Positions 11,462 to 22,152 of a stretch of 64,000 nt of DNA are shown here, one piece after another. The notes under the pieces were generated by a model that had not been told where the DNA came from, did no database searches, and worked only from the letters and a program-made list of their open reading frames with translations. Made by a program: the position numbers and the translations under genes. The DNA is from Narthecium ossifragum (taxonomy: Eukaryota; Streptophyta; Magnoliopsida; Dioscoreales; Nartheciaceae), in the NCBI GenBank assembly GCA_963920575.1, contig OY986973.1, positions 24,081,760 through 24,145,759 on the forward strand, read 5' to 3'. Numbering within the stretch: the stretch's first letter is position 1; every line of letters begins with the position of its first letter.

Positions 11462-14400
11462 TCAAAGGGAAGAGAAGATGGGGACTCCCGGCAGGGTGTC
11501 GCCGCAGTCAGCGATGAAGACATTGCCAGTGACATAAGCCGATGACTCGTGGATTAGATATCGGACGAGGGATGTGAGTGCCGGATCAATTTGACCATAT
11601 TTCCTCAAGGGAACGGTCCTCATGGCCACTTTCTGTAGCCAGTCCTTTTGCATTAGACCCACGGTTATCTCAGATTTGAACAGCCCAGGACAAATTGCGT
11701 TCACCCTGATATTGAACTCCCCCAACTCCAAAGCCATGACCTGCAATTTTCAGAAAAACACCCACATTACTAGTTAGTATTCTGGAACCGGTTCCTGCCA
11801 TATTGATGAACTGAAACATCATCAGTTTCATAAGTTTCACATTGTCCCAGTGATGTAGAGCAGAAGGAAAAAATGAGTTGAAATCATGCAATAATCTGAT
11901 AAGAAAGAATATTTTAGTTAAACTTGAAAATGTTTGCTCTGATCTTAATTAAGCCTATACTTATCCTATCAAATCTAGAATTTTTATTCTTTACTAGTAC
12001 TATAATTCCCACCTTTTCTTTTCATTTAAACTTTTTCTCTACTACTAGTGAGAATCAATGTATTTATTAGTAAAACTAGGATTACTGGTATTATAAACAA
12101 CTCTATACCATTTAAATTTTCTTAGCAGTTGAGTCATTAATCCTATTTTAAAGACGCAATCCACACCACCTTTATCTAACTCAAAATAGGTAGTCTGCTG
12201 CAATAGTTGAGCTTTAAAGCCTCTAATCAATCCAAACTCTTGAAACCCATCGAGGGAAAAGTCACTATATATAGAGATCAGACGATTCGATCGTGTACCT
12301 CCACCAAGACAACCAACATACCGACTACGTGATCTATCATGAATTAGTGAGTTTTTCTCTTTTGCTGTGACTGGGAGCGTAGTTTCCGAACTAACAAAGT
12401 TCCTCTTTTTGCATCACAAAACCATTTCTATCTTTCAAAAAGGGGAAAAACACAAAGGAAAAGGGCAAGTTTGAGATGAAAAATATCACCTTGCTAACTG
12501 CATTGACACCAGTTTTTGATGCATGATAGGCAATTCCTCCGAAGCGCAGTCCTCGCTGAAGGCCGGCAACAGATGAAATATTGATGACAGATCCTTTCAG
12601 TTTCAAATCGCGCATTCGTTTGCAGACATGTTTAGACACCAACCACAGGCCAGTCAGATTAGTATCGATATTCTGGCGCCACTCCTCTTCAGGCCAATCA
12701 AGTGGGGGAAGGACACGACCTTGAGTAATTTGATGCACAGAGTATATGATCAGTGGGCATGGAAATGTTCGAATGCGTTATCCTATCAGACAATTACGTG
12801 TGTTTTATATGGAGTTACAAATCCTCACTGCTCAAGTTCATCTTTTTGTAAAAAAAATGCAGCAAAAGCAGAGACAAATCATGCCAAAATCAACCCTTAC
12901 TTTTAGCCACAACCAATCGATAAGCAAATTGCCCCCCCCAGACACCTCTTTTTTTCAGTTTTGTTTAACTCCCCTCCCTCTTCTTTGTGAGTTTCTTTCT
13001 TTCTTTCTTTTTTTCAGTTTTGTTCAATTTTTATTTAGTTTTGTTTTTTTATTAGTTTTGTTTATTTTTTCTTGGCGGAAGGGAACGAGGGTCCTTTGAA
13101 ATTTTAAATTTCAAATCGTAAAAATAAAAAATTCAAATAGTAAAAATTTCAAAATTCAAATAGTAGAAATTTCAAAATTCAAATCGTAAAAATTTCAAAT
13201 TTTCAAATTTCAAATTGTAAAATTTTCAAAGTACAATTGGAGGAGGTTGTTTATGCACATATGACGAGTGAGCACGACCCAACAGGACATCCCACGTTGT
13301 TGAGATATTAAATGATATAGATCCACATATGCGAGATATGTGGAGCATATGATAGACAGATTTTTCGATATGACGGATTCATCTCAAAATACAATTTGAG
13401 CCACTTCGTACAACACGGAACATACAGGTAGAGATGAGTAAACTAGACATCGCATATCTTCTTTTGCAGATGCATCCACTTCAGGATTAGGGTCACTCAA
13501 CCGACTGCAACGTCTCGAGGGAGAGGGAGACATGGGAGGGGGGAGGGGGTTCGCAATCATCAAACGACCCATGATCACTCTCCAATTTCACCCATATGTG
13601 ATACCCATATTGAGAAATTACTTGTATCTTTGTAGCGTTATATTTCCCACACTATTGACGTTCAACCTGACGGTCATTATGATTCATGACGATAGCCACA
13701 CTAATTGGGTATGGTGAAAAATGTTGGTCTCAAATACGATTCGAGCTTATGGAAAAGATTCAACAAAATAAGATTGATATGATAAGCTTTATCCATATCA
13801 GAATTTTGTAGCTAATCTATTATTCTCATTAAATTGGTTCGAGCCGTGGGCACCATAGATATATTGAATGGACTCTATGCCTTTGAAAATTATCATTGCA
13901 TCAAGGTATGACCTTGTACTGCATACATTTGGTGTGAATGTTGGGAGTTGTTTCACTCACTTGCCATTAAGACTCTTCCAATTCCAAACCAAGAGCGTCG
14001 AGAAATAAGAATTGTCTATGTTGTCAATCACTTCATGCAAGTTTTCTTACACCCTCATTAGCTTATACCATCGATTCCAATGTGGTGGTGGCAACATTCA
14101 CCGTACGAATCTAAAGGATGAGCAGCTCGTTACATGACACGTGTTCATTTATGGTACGAATTAATAGGTACAACACCAAGCGCATTAGGAGCAGAATTTG
14201 GAGGCAATATTGATTATAATTTATATTTTTACATATTTTTGTGTATTTCTTTTTTATGTTTTGTTACATGTACGCTTCCATGAAGATGGTTGGCTAAATC
14301 AATATTGGTTTAGGAGAGACTTTTCATAAAACACAATGCATTTTATAACTGTTAGTATTTTTGTTATTTTCATACATATATACTTTTTATTTTGATCCAT

Positions 14401-15370
14401 ATTTTTATACTTTTTTAATTTTACAAATAATGATTCCAAAAACTACAACTAAAAAATAAACAAAAGATTACAAACATATAATAAAAAAACTGTTTATCCA
14501 AAAAGGAAATAAAATCGATAAAAAAAAAAGAAATAAAATTGATTTAAAAATTAAGAAAACTGATTAAATAAAACAAAACTAATGAAAAAAACAAAGCAAA
14601 AAAACAACACAAAATTGAGAAGAAAAAAAAAAAGAAACTGGGGGGAGGGGAAAAGAAGGGGAGAAACCAAGGGGGTTCGAGAAGCAGGTCTCATCGATAA
14701 ATATAGTAGTCTTTGAATTCAATTATAGCAACAAGGTTAAACACTATGGTCCCGTTTGGTATGGGAATAAGTTTCAGGAATAACTTTTAACCCACGTTAA
14801 GGGGGAATATTTCTGAAATATTATCAAAATATTCCCGAATCCATTACTTATTCCACTCCTTAACCTCAACATCATTTTTCTTATTTCAGGTAATCATTAT
14901 AAAGTTATTTTCATTCTCCATCCTATTTTTCCCAAGTAATTATTATAAAATTATTTCCAAAACCTAGAATAAAATTAACCCCGCACGCACGAGGCCGAAA
15001 AAGTAACGAATAAATGACAATTTCACTAAATAAAATAAGCGTGAAGATAATGTGGTTAATTACCTCGGACGCCGGCGTTGTTTACCAGGGCATCGATGCG
15101 CCCAAATGCGTCCCAAGCCTTCTGGACGGAAGCCTCGATGGGGTCGCTCCCGGCGCTGACGTCGAGCTCCACCGCCACGGCTCGGACGGCCGAGGCGTTG
15201 ATCTCATCGCAGAGGGATTTGAGGCGGTCGGTGCGGCGCGCGGCGGCAATGACGCGGCACCCGGATCGGCCGAGGTCGAGGCACAGCTCGCGCCCGATCC
15301 CGGAGGAGGCGCCGGTGACCATCACCACCTTGTCCTCGAAAGTAATCCATGGGCGCCGTATCTCCGCCAT
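11462..15370 (-). CDS. Classical SDR oxidoreductase, tandem copy 3
   Basis: Third tandem SDR gene. Exons on the minus strand are 15370-15064, 12719-12490 and 11740-11462, again 307, 230 and 279 nt and 271 residues. Motifs: TGASSGIG (19-26), NNAG (97-100), Tyr167-Lys171 in YHASK, and C-terminal PIFSSL. Intron 1 has grown to 2344 nt because repeat DNA inserted into it (13.0-14.7 kb; see the repeat entry). Splice sites are still consensus, so the gene is probably functional. An upstream in-frame ATG at 15517 would add 49 residues rich in Pro, His and Arg that the other copies lack, so the start at 15370 is preferred. Confidence 0.9.
12920..14690. repeat. Inverted-arm repeat insertion in SDR copy 3 intron 1
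   Basis: The T-rich block at about 12930-13080 (TTTTTTTCAGTTTTGTTTA..., runs of GTTTTGTTTTTTTATTAG) is roughly the reverse complement of the A-rich block at 14460-14690 (AAACAAAACTAATGAAAAAA..., AAGAAACTGGGGGG). Between the arms are runs of TTTCAAATTCAAATAGTAAAAA (13085-13230) and an interior of about 900 bp with no recognised protein. The right half (about 14196-14690) is repeated at about 17100-17580. The family is unknown to me. Confidence 0.6.
14745..14990. mobile_element. Possible small MITE-like insertion
   Basis: A stretch starting GTCCCGTTTGGTATGGGAATAA and rich in TTATTCC/AATATTCC lies just inside intron 1 of SDR copy 3. The opening resembles plant MITE ends of the CCGTTTGGT type. 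I could not match a clean right end or target duplication, so this is tentative. Confidence 0.35.
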
Positions 15371-15738
15371 GGATCTCGGTCGATTCGTATCTAAGGATCT
15401 CGGTGGGAGCCTTCGAGGGGAGTGATGAAGGCGATGGATAGAAGAATGGGTACGTGTCACCGTAGTTATGAATACCCATGTGGGTGGGTGTGCATTTGGG
15501 TGTGGATTCTTGTCCACTCAAAATTGACCCACGTGCCAGCTCACTAACCGATGATGATTGATGATGAATATTAATTATGACGTGGCATATATATACCGGG
15601 GTGCTTGAATATTTAAGATCATGTTCCGTGAGTCACGTGCTTATTCATGTGCCAAGGCATAATTAATTTCTAACGTAACACGCACATAAGGATGGTTATT
15701 AAACAGAGAAAGAGGAGGGTTGGGTGGTTAGTAGGGGA

Positions 15739-15945
15739 GCTGTTTGGGTCATACTATTGTCTCCATATTACCATCATATCAACGGATGAGATCTGTTTAG
15801 ATCTCATCCAATGGTTAATATCATTATTAACTGAATCCAAGTCAGTATTTTATTTAAGATCTTGACCATTAGATGAGATCTAAACAGATCTCATCCGTTG
15901 GTATGATGGTAGTATGGAGACAATGGTATGACCTAAACAAGACTC
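15739..15945. mobile_element. Fold-back MITE upstream of SDR copy 3
   Basis: The left arm begins TGTTTGGGTCATACTATTG and continues TCTCCATATTACCATCATA; the right arm ends with its near-complement (...TATGGAGACAATGG, TATGACCTAAACAAG). About 90 bases on each side can pair, including GGATGAGATCTGTTTAGATC against its complement. There is no coding capacity. Part of the family recurs at 3763-3890. Superfamily not assigned. Confidence 0.75.
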
Positions 15946-17039
15946 GGTTAGTAGAGGCCCACCCAATCTTTCTAATGACGTGGCATCTGAGTTATATACA
16001 TTTGGGATGAGAGAGGGAGAGAAAGAAAGGGTAATGGCCAGGTGGTTACCGTGTCATGTGGCACGGGGGGCCATCTAATATATATTAGACTAGTAGTGCC
16101 CCCTGCCACATGGCAGGGTAACCACCAACCACACCCCAATAACCACTCAATAACTCCTTCTCACTAAACCCCCTCAACCTATGATTATCATGTCACATAG
16201 GCTCCATCTAGGATATTCTCCCGCCACGTAGGACAACCCAAAGGTTATTTTATAACCATAGCCTCATATAAGGATGATGGACCCGTGTCATATGGCACAG
16301 GTAACTCTACCCCCTCTACCCTCTCTTCTCTCACTCTCTAATAACTAACATTACATTAGGTATGCGTCACATCAGAAATTGGTTATGATGTGACATATCA
16401 CTGAGCATATGACTCACAAAATATTATATTATATAATAGACTAGTTGTGCCCCCTAACACATGGGGTTAAGGGGGTTAAGAGGAATATGGGTTTAGAAAA
16501 AGTGAGGGTAAGAAATGGGGTAAGAAAAAATAAAGAGGAATGTAATAGGTGGAATAGTAGTAACCCCGTAATCATTATTTTGGTGTTTGGTGAAAAAATA
16601 GGGATAAAGTGAGGGTAACTCCCTTAACCCCGTTACCAAACAAGGGCTTAAACTTGAAATAATAATAAACATGCCCCTTGATTTACTTGCTTGCTTGCGA
16701 GTCGGTAGAGAATATTCCTAACGCCATTAAAGACGCAATCTAAAAAAAACTCCATTGCTCCTAATCTCGTGATCTCTCCTCCCTCACCGCCGGTCATGAT
16801 CTCACGGGAGATCCCAACGGCACCTCGCCACAACTTTACCAAAGATGCCAGTGAGCACCTCGCCACAACCTCACACCGTTCTTCCTTACCATACACTTAA
16901 ATCCACCGCCGTTCCTCCTCTTCGGACACCAAACCCACCTTCCCTCAAACCCATCACCACCGCCTCCAACGTCTGGATCGCCAATCAGGCTCGGGATCAA
17001 TTCCTCGAGTCCTCACGACCCTACATGTGCCAGTCGAGC

Positions 17040-17580
17040 TTTTCAAATTTAAAATTATAAAAATTTCATATTTCAAATAGTAAAAATTTCAATTTTCTAA
17101 ATTTCAAATCGAATAAATTTTAAATTTTAATATTTCAAAAATTTAAAATAGTAAAAATTAGAATTTATATCTTTATATATTTTTGTATATTGTTACATGT
17201 ACTCTTCTCTATACATAGCTAAATCAATATTGGCTTAGGAGGCTTTTCACAAAACACAATGCATTTTTTAACTATTAGTATTATTTTTATTTTCATAGAT
17301 ATACATTTTATTGTGATCGATATTTTTATATTTTTTAAGTATTTTTACAAATAATGACTCCCAAAAACTACAACTAAAAAATAAACAAAAGATTACAAAC
17401 ATAAAATAAAAAAACTGTTTATTAAAAAAGAAAAATAAAACTGATAAATAAAAGAATAAAAAAAACTGATTAAAAAAACAAAACTAGAAAAAAAAACAAC
17501 ACAAAATTGAAAAAAAAGAAGAAAGAAACCGGAAAAATAAGGGGAGAAACCTGGTGTGGGGGGGGGGGGGGGGGACGTTC
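17040..17580. repeat. Second copy of the SDR intron 1 repeat
   Basis: It matches 14196-14690 in order and orientation: ...GCTAAATCAATATTGG, AAAACACAATGCATTTT, ACAAATAATGA, CCAAAAACTACAACTAAAAA and the A-rich tail ending in GGGGAGAAACC. A short poly-G run follows. Its presence both inside SDR copy 3 and upstream of it suggests local duplication or two insertions of one family. Confidence 0.65.
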
Positions 17581-18244
17581 CTGAGGGGCGTGAGAGAAGC
17601 TGCTCCCTTCTTCTAAATGCCCCTGACGGCATCATCTGCGCTCCACCACCGGTCCTCCAAACTTAGATGCCCATGGGCTTTAGGACAGAGGGAAATGGCG
17701 TTATCTAGGAGTGATCGGCCTGGCCCATATATGTCAAGGAGTTCAATATCTGGACCCAAGACATCTTTACAATAGACAGACCTTTCTTGTAGGCAACAGT
17801 ACAGCACAACAGGCAGAGAACTAGATGCTGGTTATAATGCTCACAGACTACAAATAAAATATATCCACATCATTGGCACCTCCAAAATCAGTAATAAAAA
17901 TCAACTGCAGAACCATAAAGATTAATTTCGCATTGTATATCGACAAATCGAGAGCTGAAATCTCCATCCTGATGTAAATGTACAGCAGCTTGAGATATCT
18001 GATTTCTAATAAATGAGATAAGTTGCATGTAATGTCTATCTCCTTTATATGATAGGGGCAGTTCAGTTTCCATCTTGATCCCATATATATGCATGTTCCA
18101 ATTATTGCATGTGAGGATAAAGTCATTCCGGAGTGGAAGATCTCAACCATTTCTTACAAGCCTTACTTTTCTCACACACACCAAAAGGATGAAGTGCATC
18201 ATTGGCCTCAACCTCCCTCCTGAAATGCAAGTTTCATGTCATGG

Positions 18245-18390
18245 AAGTGAATTAAATTGATGTCACCGAGCTACATTTAGAAGTTCAGTGTTGTGTTCTC
18301 CATCATCCGATCCACAAAGGTACACCGAGCAAACATTGTCTATGTTACGCTAGCTCATCGAAATACAATGCATCTCCAGCCTAGAGTTCT
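18245..18390 (-). pseudogene. 3'-flank relic of a further SDR copy
   Basis: The sequence TTGATGTCACCGAGCTA..., GTGTTCTCCATC, ...AAGGTACACCGAGCAAAC, then a TATGTT...CGAAATACAATGCA stretch matches the DNA just downstream of the stop codons of SDR copy 3 (11313-11420) and copy 2 (9025-9090). No SDR exon follows at higher coordinates, where exon 3 should be. It is the tail end of a lost tandem copy. Confidence 0.65.
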
Positions 18391-19663
18391 AATGCTTGAA
18401 GGAAAGAATCCTCTTTCGATCTTTGATTTCATCGACATTCATTTTTTAAAGTACTTGAAATTACATAGGATCAGTTTTAATTCTAATCATTCAATCTAAA
18501 AGCTTAAGTTTTTGGTTTAACACCCCCGCTCTCAAGTGTGATAAAAGAAAGGGTGAGCGTATCTATTTGTATTTCAATCTAACATAAAGAACATAAAAAA
18601 AATTCTTTGAAGCTGCAGGCAAAGACTGCTATGGGTCATTGTTCTATGATACAAGAAGTTTTATCCTCTATTGGTATAAAGTTAGGTTTGATCATCAAGA
18701 TCATAGAGTATATTGAGATGTGTATCAACATCACTTTCAGTGTCAAGAGGACCCACATGAAGAACATTTTCTTTTCTTCTTTTCCTTTAAAATGTTGGCT
18801 TTCTAGGGTTTGGTGTGAAAAGCATAGTATTTGTCACATATCAAATTGATATCCAAATATATATATATATACTAACCTAATCTTGCATATATCCTACTGA
18901 TACTAAGCATCTTTAATTAGGCCAGCCAAAACCACTTTCTCATTTGCTTCTGAACAATAGATATATTAATTTATATATGCTGAAGACCTAATTAATAGAA
19001 GCAGTAATTAATCATGGGGTGATGATCAAAAGAAAGATAGTTCCTACCTAGAAAGTGGAATGTTTTGGACTCCTTTTGCTGATGGTCTTTGACTTCATAG
19101 ATTTATCTAATTATATATAGATTACTGCATGAAGACAAGGACATGTATGTTCTAATTAATCTTCATATAAAGTGGGATTAGGGTTCACCTACTGCTGTAC
19201 TCCCTTTTCTTTCTTTCCTAGCTAACCATTCCCAAATCTTCCAAACTAAAACCTGATAGTACCACCAACATTCATTCATGGAAGAGAGGTTCTAATTATA
19301 TATCCACAATGAAGCTAGACGTATATAAATGCCCGTAATTAAAATATTGTACTCCATAGCTTTAACCATGCATGCCATGGAATTATCCTTTTATGGTGTA
19401 ATTAATTAAGAATTAGCTGTTATTTATAAGTAATCTAAAAATCTCAGCTTAGAAGACATATTTGTTAACTTTGGATTACTCAAGCCGAAAGCGAGACTGA
19501 TCACCCAACCTAAAAGCTTAAGCTGACTGCATGAAAGGATGAGTTTATATATTTTTATTTCGGTCTAACATTAATATTTATGTCATTTTATATTATTTGT
19601 AATAGAGATGGTAGCTTTGATATTCTGGTAGTTTCCAGTGGCTGTTTGATGAGCTAACATGCT

Positions 19664-19669
19664 TATAAA
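19664..19669 (+). promoter_or_regulatory. Probable TATA box of DUF761 gene
   Basis: TATAAA lies 47 bases before the ATG at 19711. With usual spacing transcription would start near 19695, giving a very short leader. Motif and spacing only. Confidence 0.45.
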
Positions 19670-19710
19670 GCCATGAGGACTCCCACATATTGATCAGTTA
19701 GCTAGACCTA

Positions 19711-20337
19711 ATGGCTCACCAAACACATGTGAGGTCTCTCAGCTCCTTCCATGGCTACACAGTGAGGCCAAATTGCCCTACCTCAACCTCCATCAAGATC
19801 AAGACCATACTGCAAGCTTACATCTACCGTCACATCTGCCATGTCGTCGCGGCCTTGGCCAGCGCCAAGTCGATGATCGTAGATCTCCTCAAGAGGAAGA
19901 AGAACACCACCATTACCACCTACAGCGTCAAGCTGTGGAAGGAGAAGGAGGAGGAGAAGAAGAAGAAGAAGAAGAAGAAGAAGGGCATCTTCGACGGCGC
20001 CATGAGAATGCATCTCAACTGGTCCTCATCTTATGTGAACCCCATGCCGGAGCCCTCTAGAATGGAGGCGTTCGACGTGAGCCACGCCTACTATGACTCG
20101 ACGTGGAATTCGATGATCTCTTGCGAGGATCGCCATGAGGACATGAACATGATGGAGCCGCAGCTCTCCGGCTACCTGACCTGGCTCGAGGAGAAGGGCT
20201 CGGAGAACTTGGACGACGAAGCGAACGAGATCGATCGGCTTGCGGAGAAGTTCATTGCTAGCTTCCATGAGAAGTTCAGGTTGGAGAAGCAGGAGTCATA
20301 CAGGAGGTACTTGGATATGCTTGCAAGAAGCACATGA
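19711..20337 (+). CDS. DUF761 domain protein
   Basis: A single-exon gene of 208 residues. The C-terminal segment, about residues 173-202 (EIDRLAEKFIASFHEKF then RLEKQESYRRY), is the DUF761 signature found in plant proteins of mostly unknown function, some called cotton fibre protein-like. The middle has a run of acidic residues followed by nine lysines (about 77-91), coded by a GAG/AAG purine repeat that is prone to length change. The N-terminal part is basic, with a short hydrophobic stretch (HICHVVAALASAKSMIVDLL) that could be membrane-associated. The ATG follows a TATA box closely. No biochemical function is known for the domain. Confidence 0.88.
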   Translation: MAHQTHVRSLSSFHGYTVRPNCPTSTSIKIKTILQAYIYRHICHVVAALASAKSMIVDLLKRKKNTTITTYSVKLWKEKEEEKKKKKKKKKGIFDGAMRMHLNWSSSYVNPMPEPSRMEAFDVSHAYYDSTWNSMISCEDRHEDMNMMEPQLSGYLTWLEEKGSENLDDEANEIDRLAEKFIASFHEKFRLEKQESYRRYLDMLARST

Positions 20338-22152
20338 TGATGATGATGATGAGGGGGTTTCCTATATATGATCGATCTGCATGTACGTAGCTTTAGTTCA
20401 TGTCTAATCGTTCTCATCATTTGCTGAATTTAGGAGTGGTTAATTAGGGTTTCTAAGTTAGGCTAGGTTCTTCTCCTTCTTCATCCTTCTCCTCTGTTTC
20501 TCTCAGTTGGTACTGCAAAATATATTCAAGAATCTCTAGCAAAGTGATGCCAAATATATCAATGGTCGACATTGCCATTGATGATTTAGCATAGAGTTTA
20601 TTAATTTATTTTTCCTTCTTTTTCCTCCCTAGCTGGTACGTATAAGGGAAATTAAGTAAATTTTAATTTTTTTTTTTAGTGGCTTATATGAATTAGCTCT
20701 CTCTATCAATGAAAACATCAAACAAGCAATGAAGCAATCAAGAGAAGCCATTCATCCAGTGTCTAGCTAGAACCACTCAAATTTATCCACCTGGCATGGG
20801 TATCCAGTCAAGGGGTGCTTTTTCTAGTCCTCCTTGCTGGAAAATAAGAGAGAGAGGAGGGAAATAAACATCCAAGATGCTTCTTTTCTTTTGCATGTCT
20901 CTGTTTCTTTACTTGTTGAACAGCTCTTTATTCTCTCCCATTAGTATTGTTGCTTTCAGTACAGACAAACATGAAGCTTTGCCATCAGCTTTTTGGGGGT
21001 CCCTTTGGTTCTTCTTTGGATTCATTTGGACTGCCTCCCCTTTTTCTTCTTTGTTCTGGCTTGGATAAGGTGCTTTGTTTATGGATTTCATCTACAGCTT
21101 TGTTTGCTTGAATAGTTGAATTGGGTTCCTATCTCCCAGTTTGATTCATTCGGAGCACTGGCCGAGCCCACATAAGTCCAGCCCACATGATGGGCCTCCA
21201 ATAGGCGACTTTGTATTGTGTGACGACTTGGTCCGCCTTCACACTTTTGTAGTGTCTACCAACATAAAGGCCCACTCAATTGATGAGCCCACTAACTTCT
21301 CTTGTCACTTTATACACGAAACATTATTCACTAGAAAGAAAGTAGTATTCAAGCGGGGTGTCACACTATTTTAAATGAATAGAGAAAAATTTTAAGTGAA
21401 TTTTTTTTATTTGATTCAAGTCTAGGTTCCGGGCGCATTTCGGGCATGATTTCGTATCCGTACAACCAATTTTTATTTTATTTTTTCAGTTTTCAGATTG
21501 TGTTGTAAAAGTACAGGAAAAAATGTTTCTAGATTTGGGGACGGGTTTTTGGGGCATAATTTGGAGCCGGGCTGAACTTAAAACTAAACCCAACTCGATC
21601 CAAATGGACCAATTCTGGGCCCGGCCGCCGATCCAAGAATTGTTTATTTTGGGTAAAACCCGGGAGGCAGGGCCTCAAATCCGATCCAAGAAATTAGATC
21701 CACACAGACCAAACACCACAGCTATCGGCACGTGTGACATTCACCTATATAAATGTTCTCCTTAAACTCGTCGGAGTGTAGCTTTGTTCGCATGGGCTCC
21801 GGAACTCAAAAGGTATTATTGAATCTCAGAAACTCTCGCTCCAAAACCAATTTTAAGTCCGCCTTTCTATTTCACCAATCTCGCTTTAGCTCCAACCCTC
21901 TCTCGTTCTTTCCCACTACCTCTCGTGAAATCTCCATTGGATTGTTTTCAATTCTCTCTGGTTCTTCGAATTCCGAGTCGAATGAGCGTTTGGATCGGTT
22001 CTGTGTTCTTGGAGTGAAATCGTTCGAAGGAGGTGGTTCTCGCGGTTCTTGGATGCGTCTCCGATGTAGCTGAGGAGGAAACCCTCTTCGTCTTCGTATC
22101 GGAGGGATTTTTCTAGATTTTTGATCCCCAGGAGCAGTTCACCGGGGGAGTT
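20338..22152. other. Intergenic region and EML 5' leader
   Basis: No gene is recognised between the DUF761 stop and the EMSY-LIKE start. The last 350 bases or so (from about 21800, CT-rich, ...TCTCTCGTTCTTTCCC) look like the 5' leader of the EMSY-LIKE gene. The frame at 21753-22073 is probably leader, not a protein. Confidence 0.5.

Larger units (their letters stand above)
15946..19710. other. Intergenic region, repeat-rich
   Basis: This stretch holds short hairpins around GCCACATGGC-type sequence (16040-16140), a possible MITE near 16450-16650 (TTAAGGGGGTTAAGAGG against CCCTTAACCCCGTTACC), the 17.1-17.58 kb repeat copy with a G homopolymer, and the SDR tail relic at 18245-18390. From about 18.5 kb to 19.7 kb it becomes AT-rich promoter-like DNA for the DUF761 gene. 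No other gene was recognised. Confidence 0.5.

Noticed and set aside
16648..16896. 82-aa minus-strand frame upstream of SDR copy 3, considered as another SDR fragment
   Set aside because: No residue pattern of SDR exon 1, 2 or 3 could be aligned.
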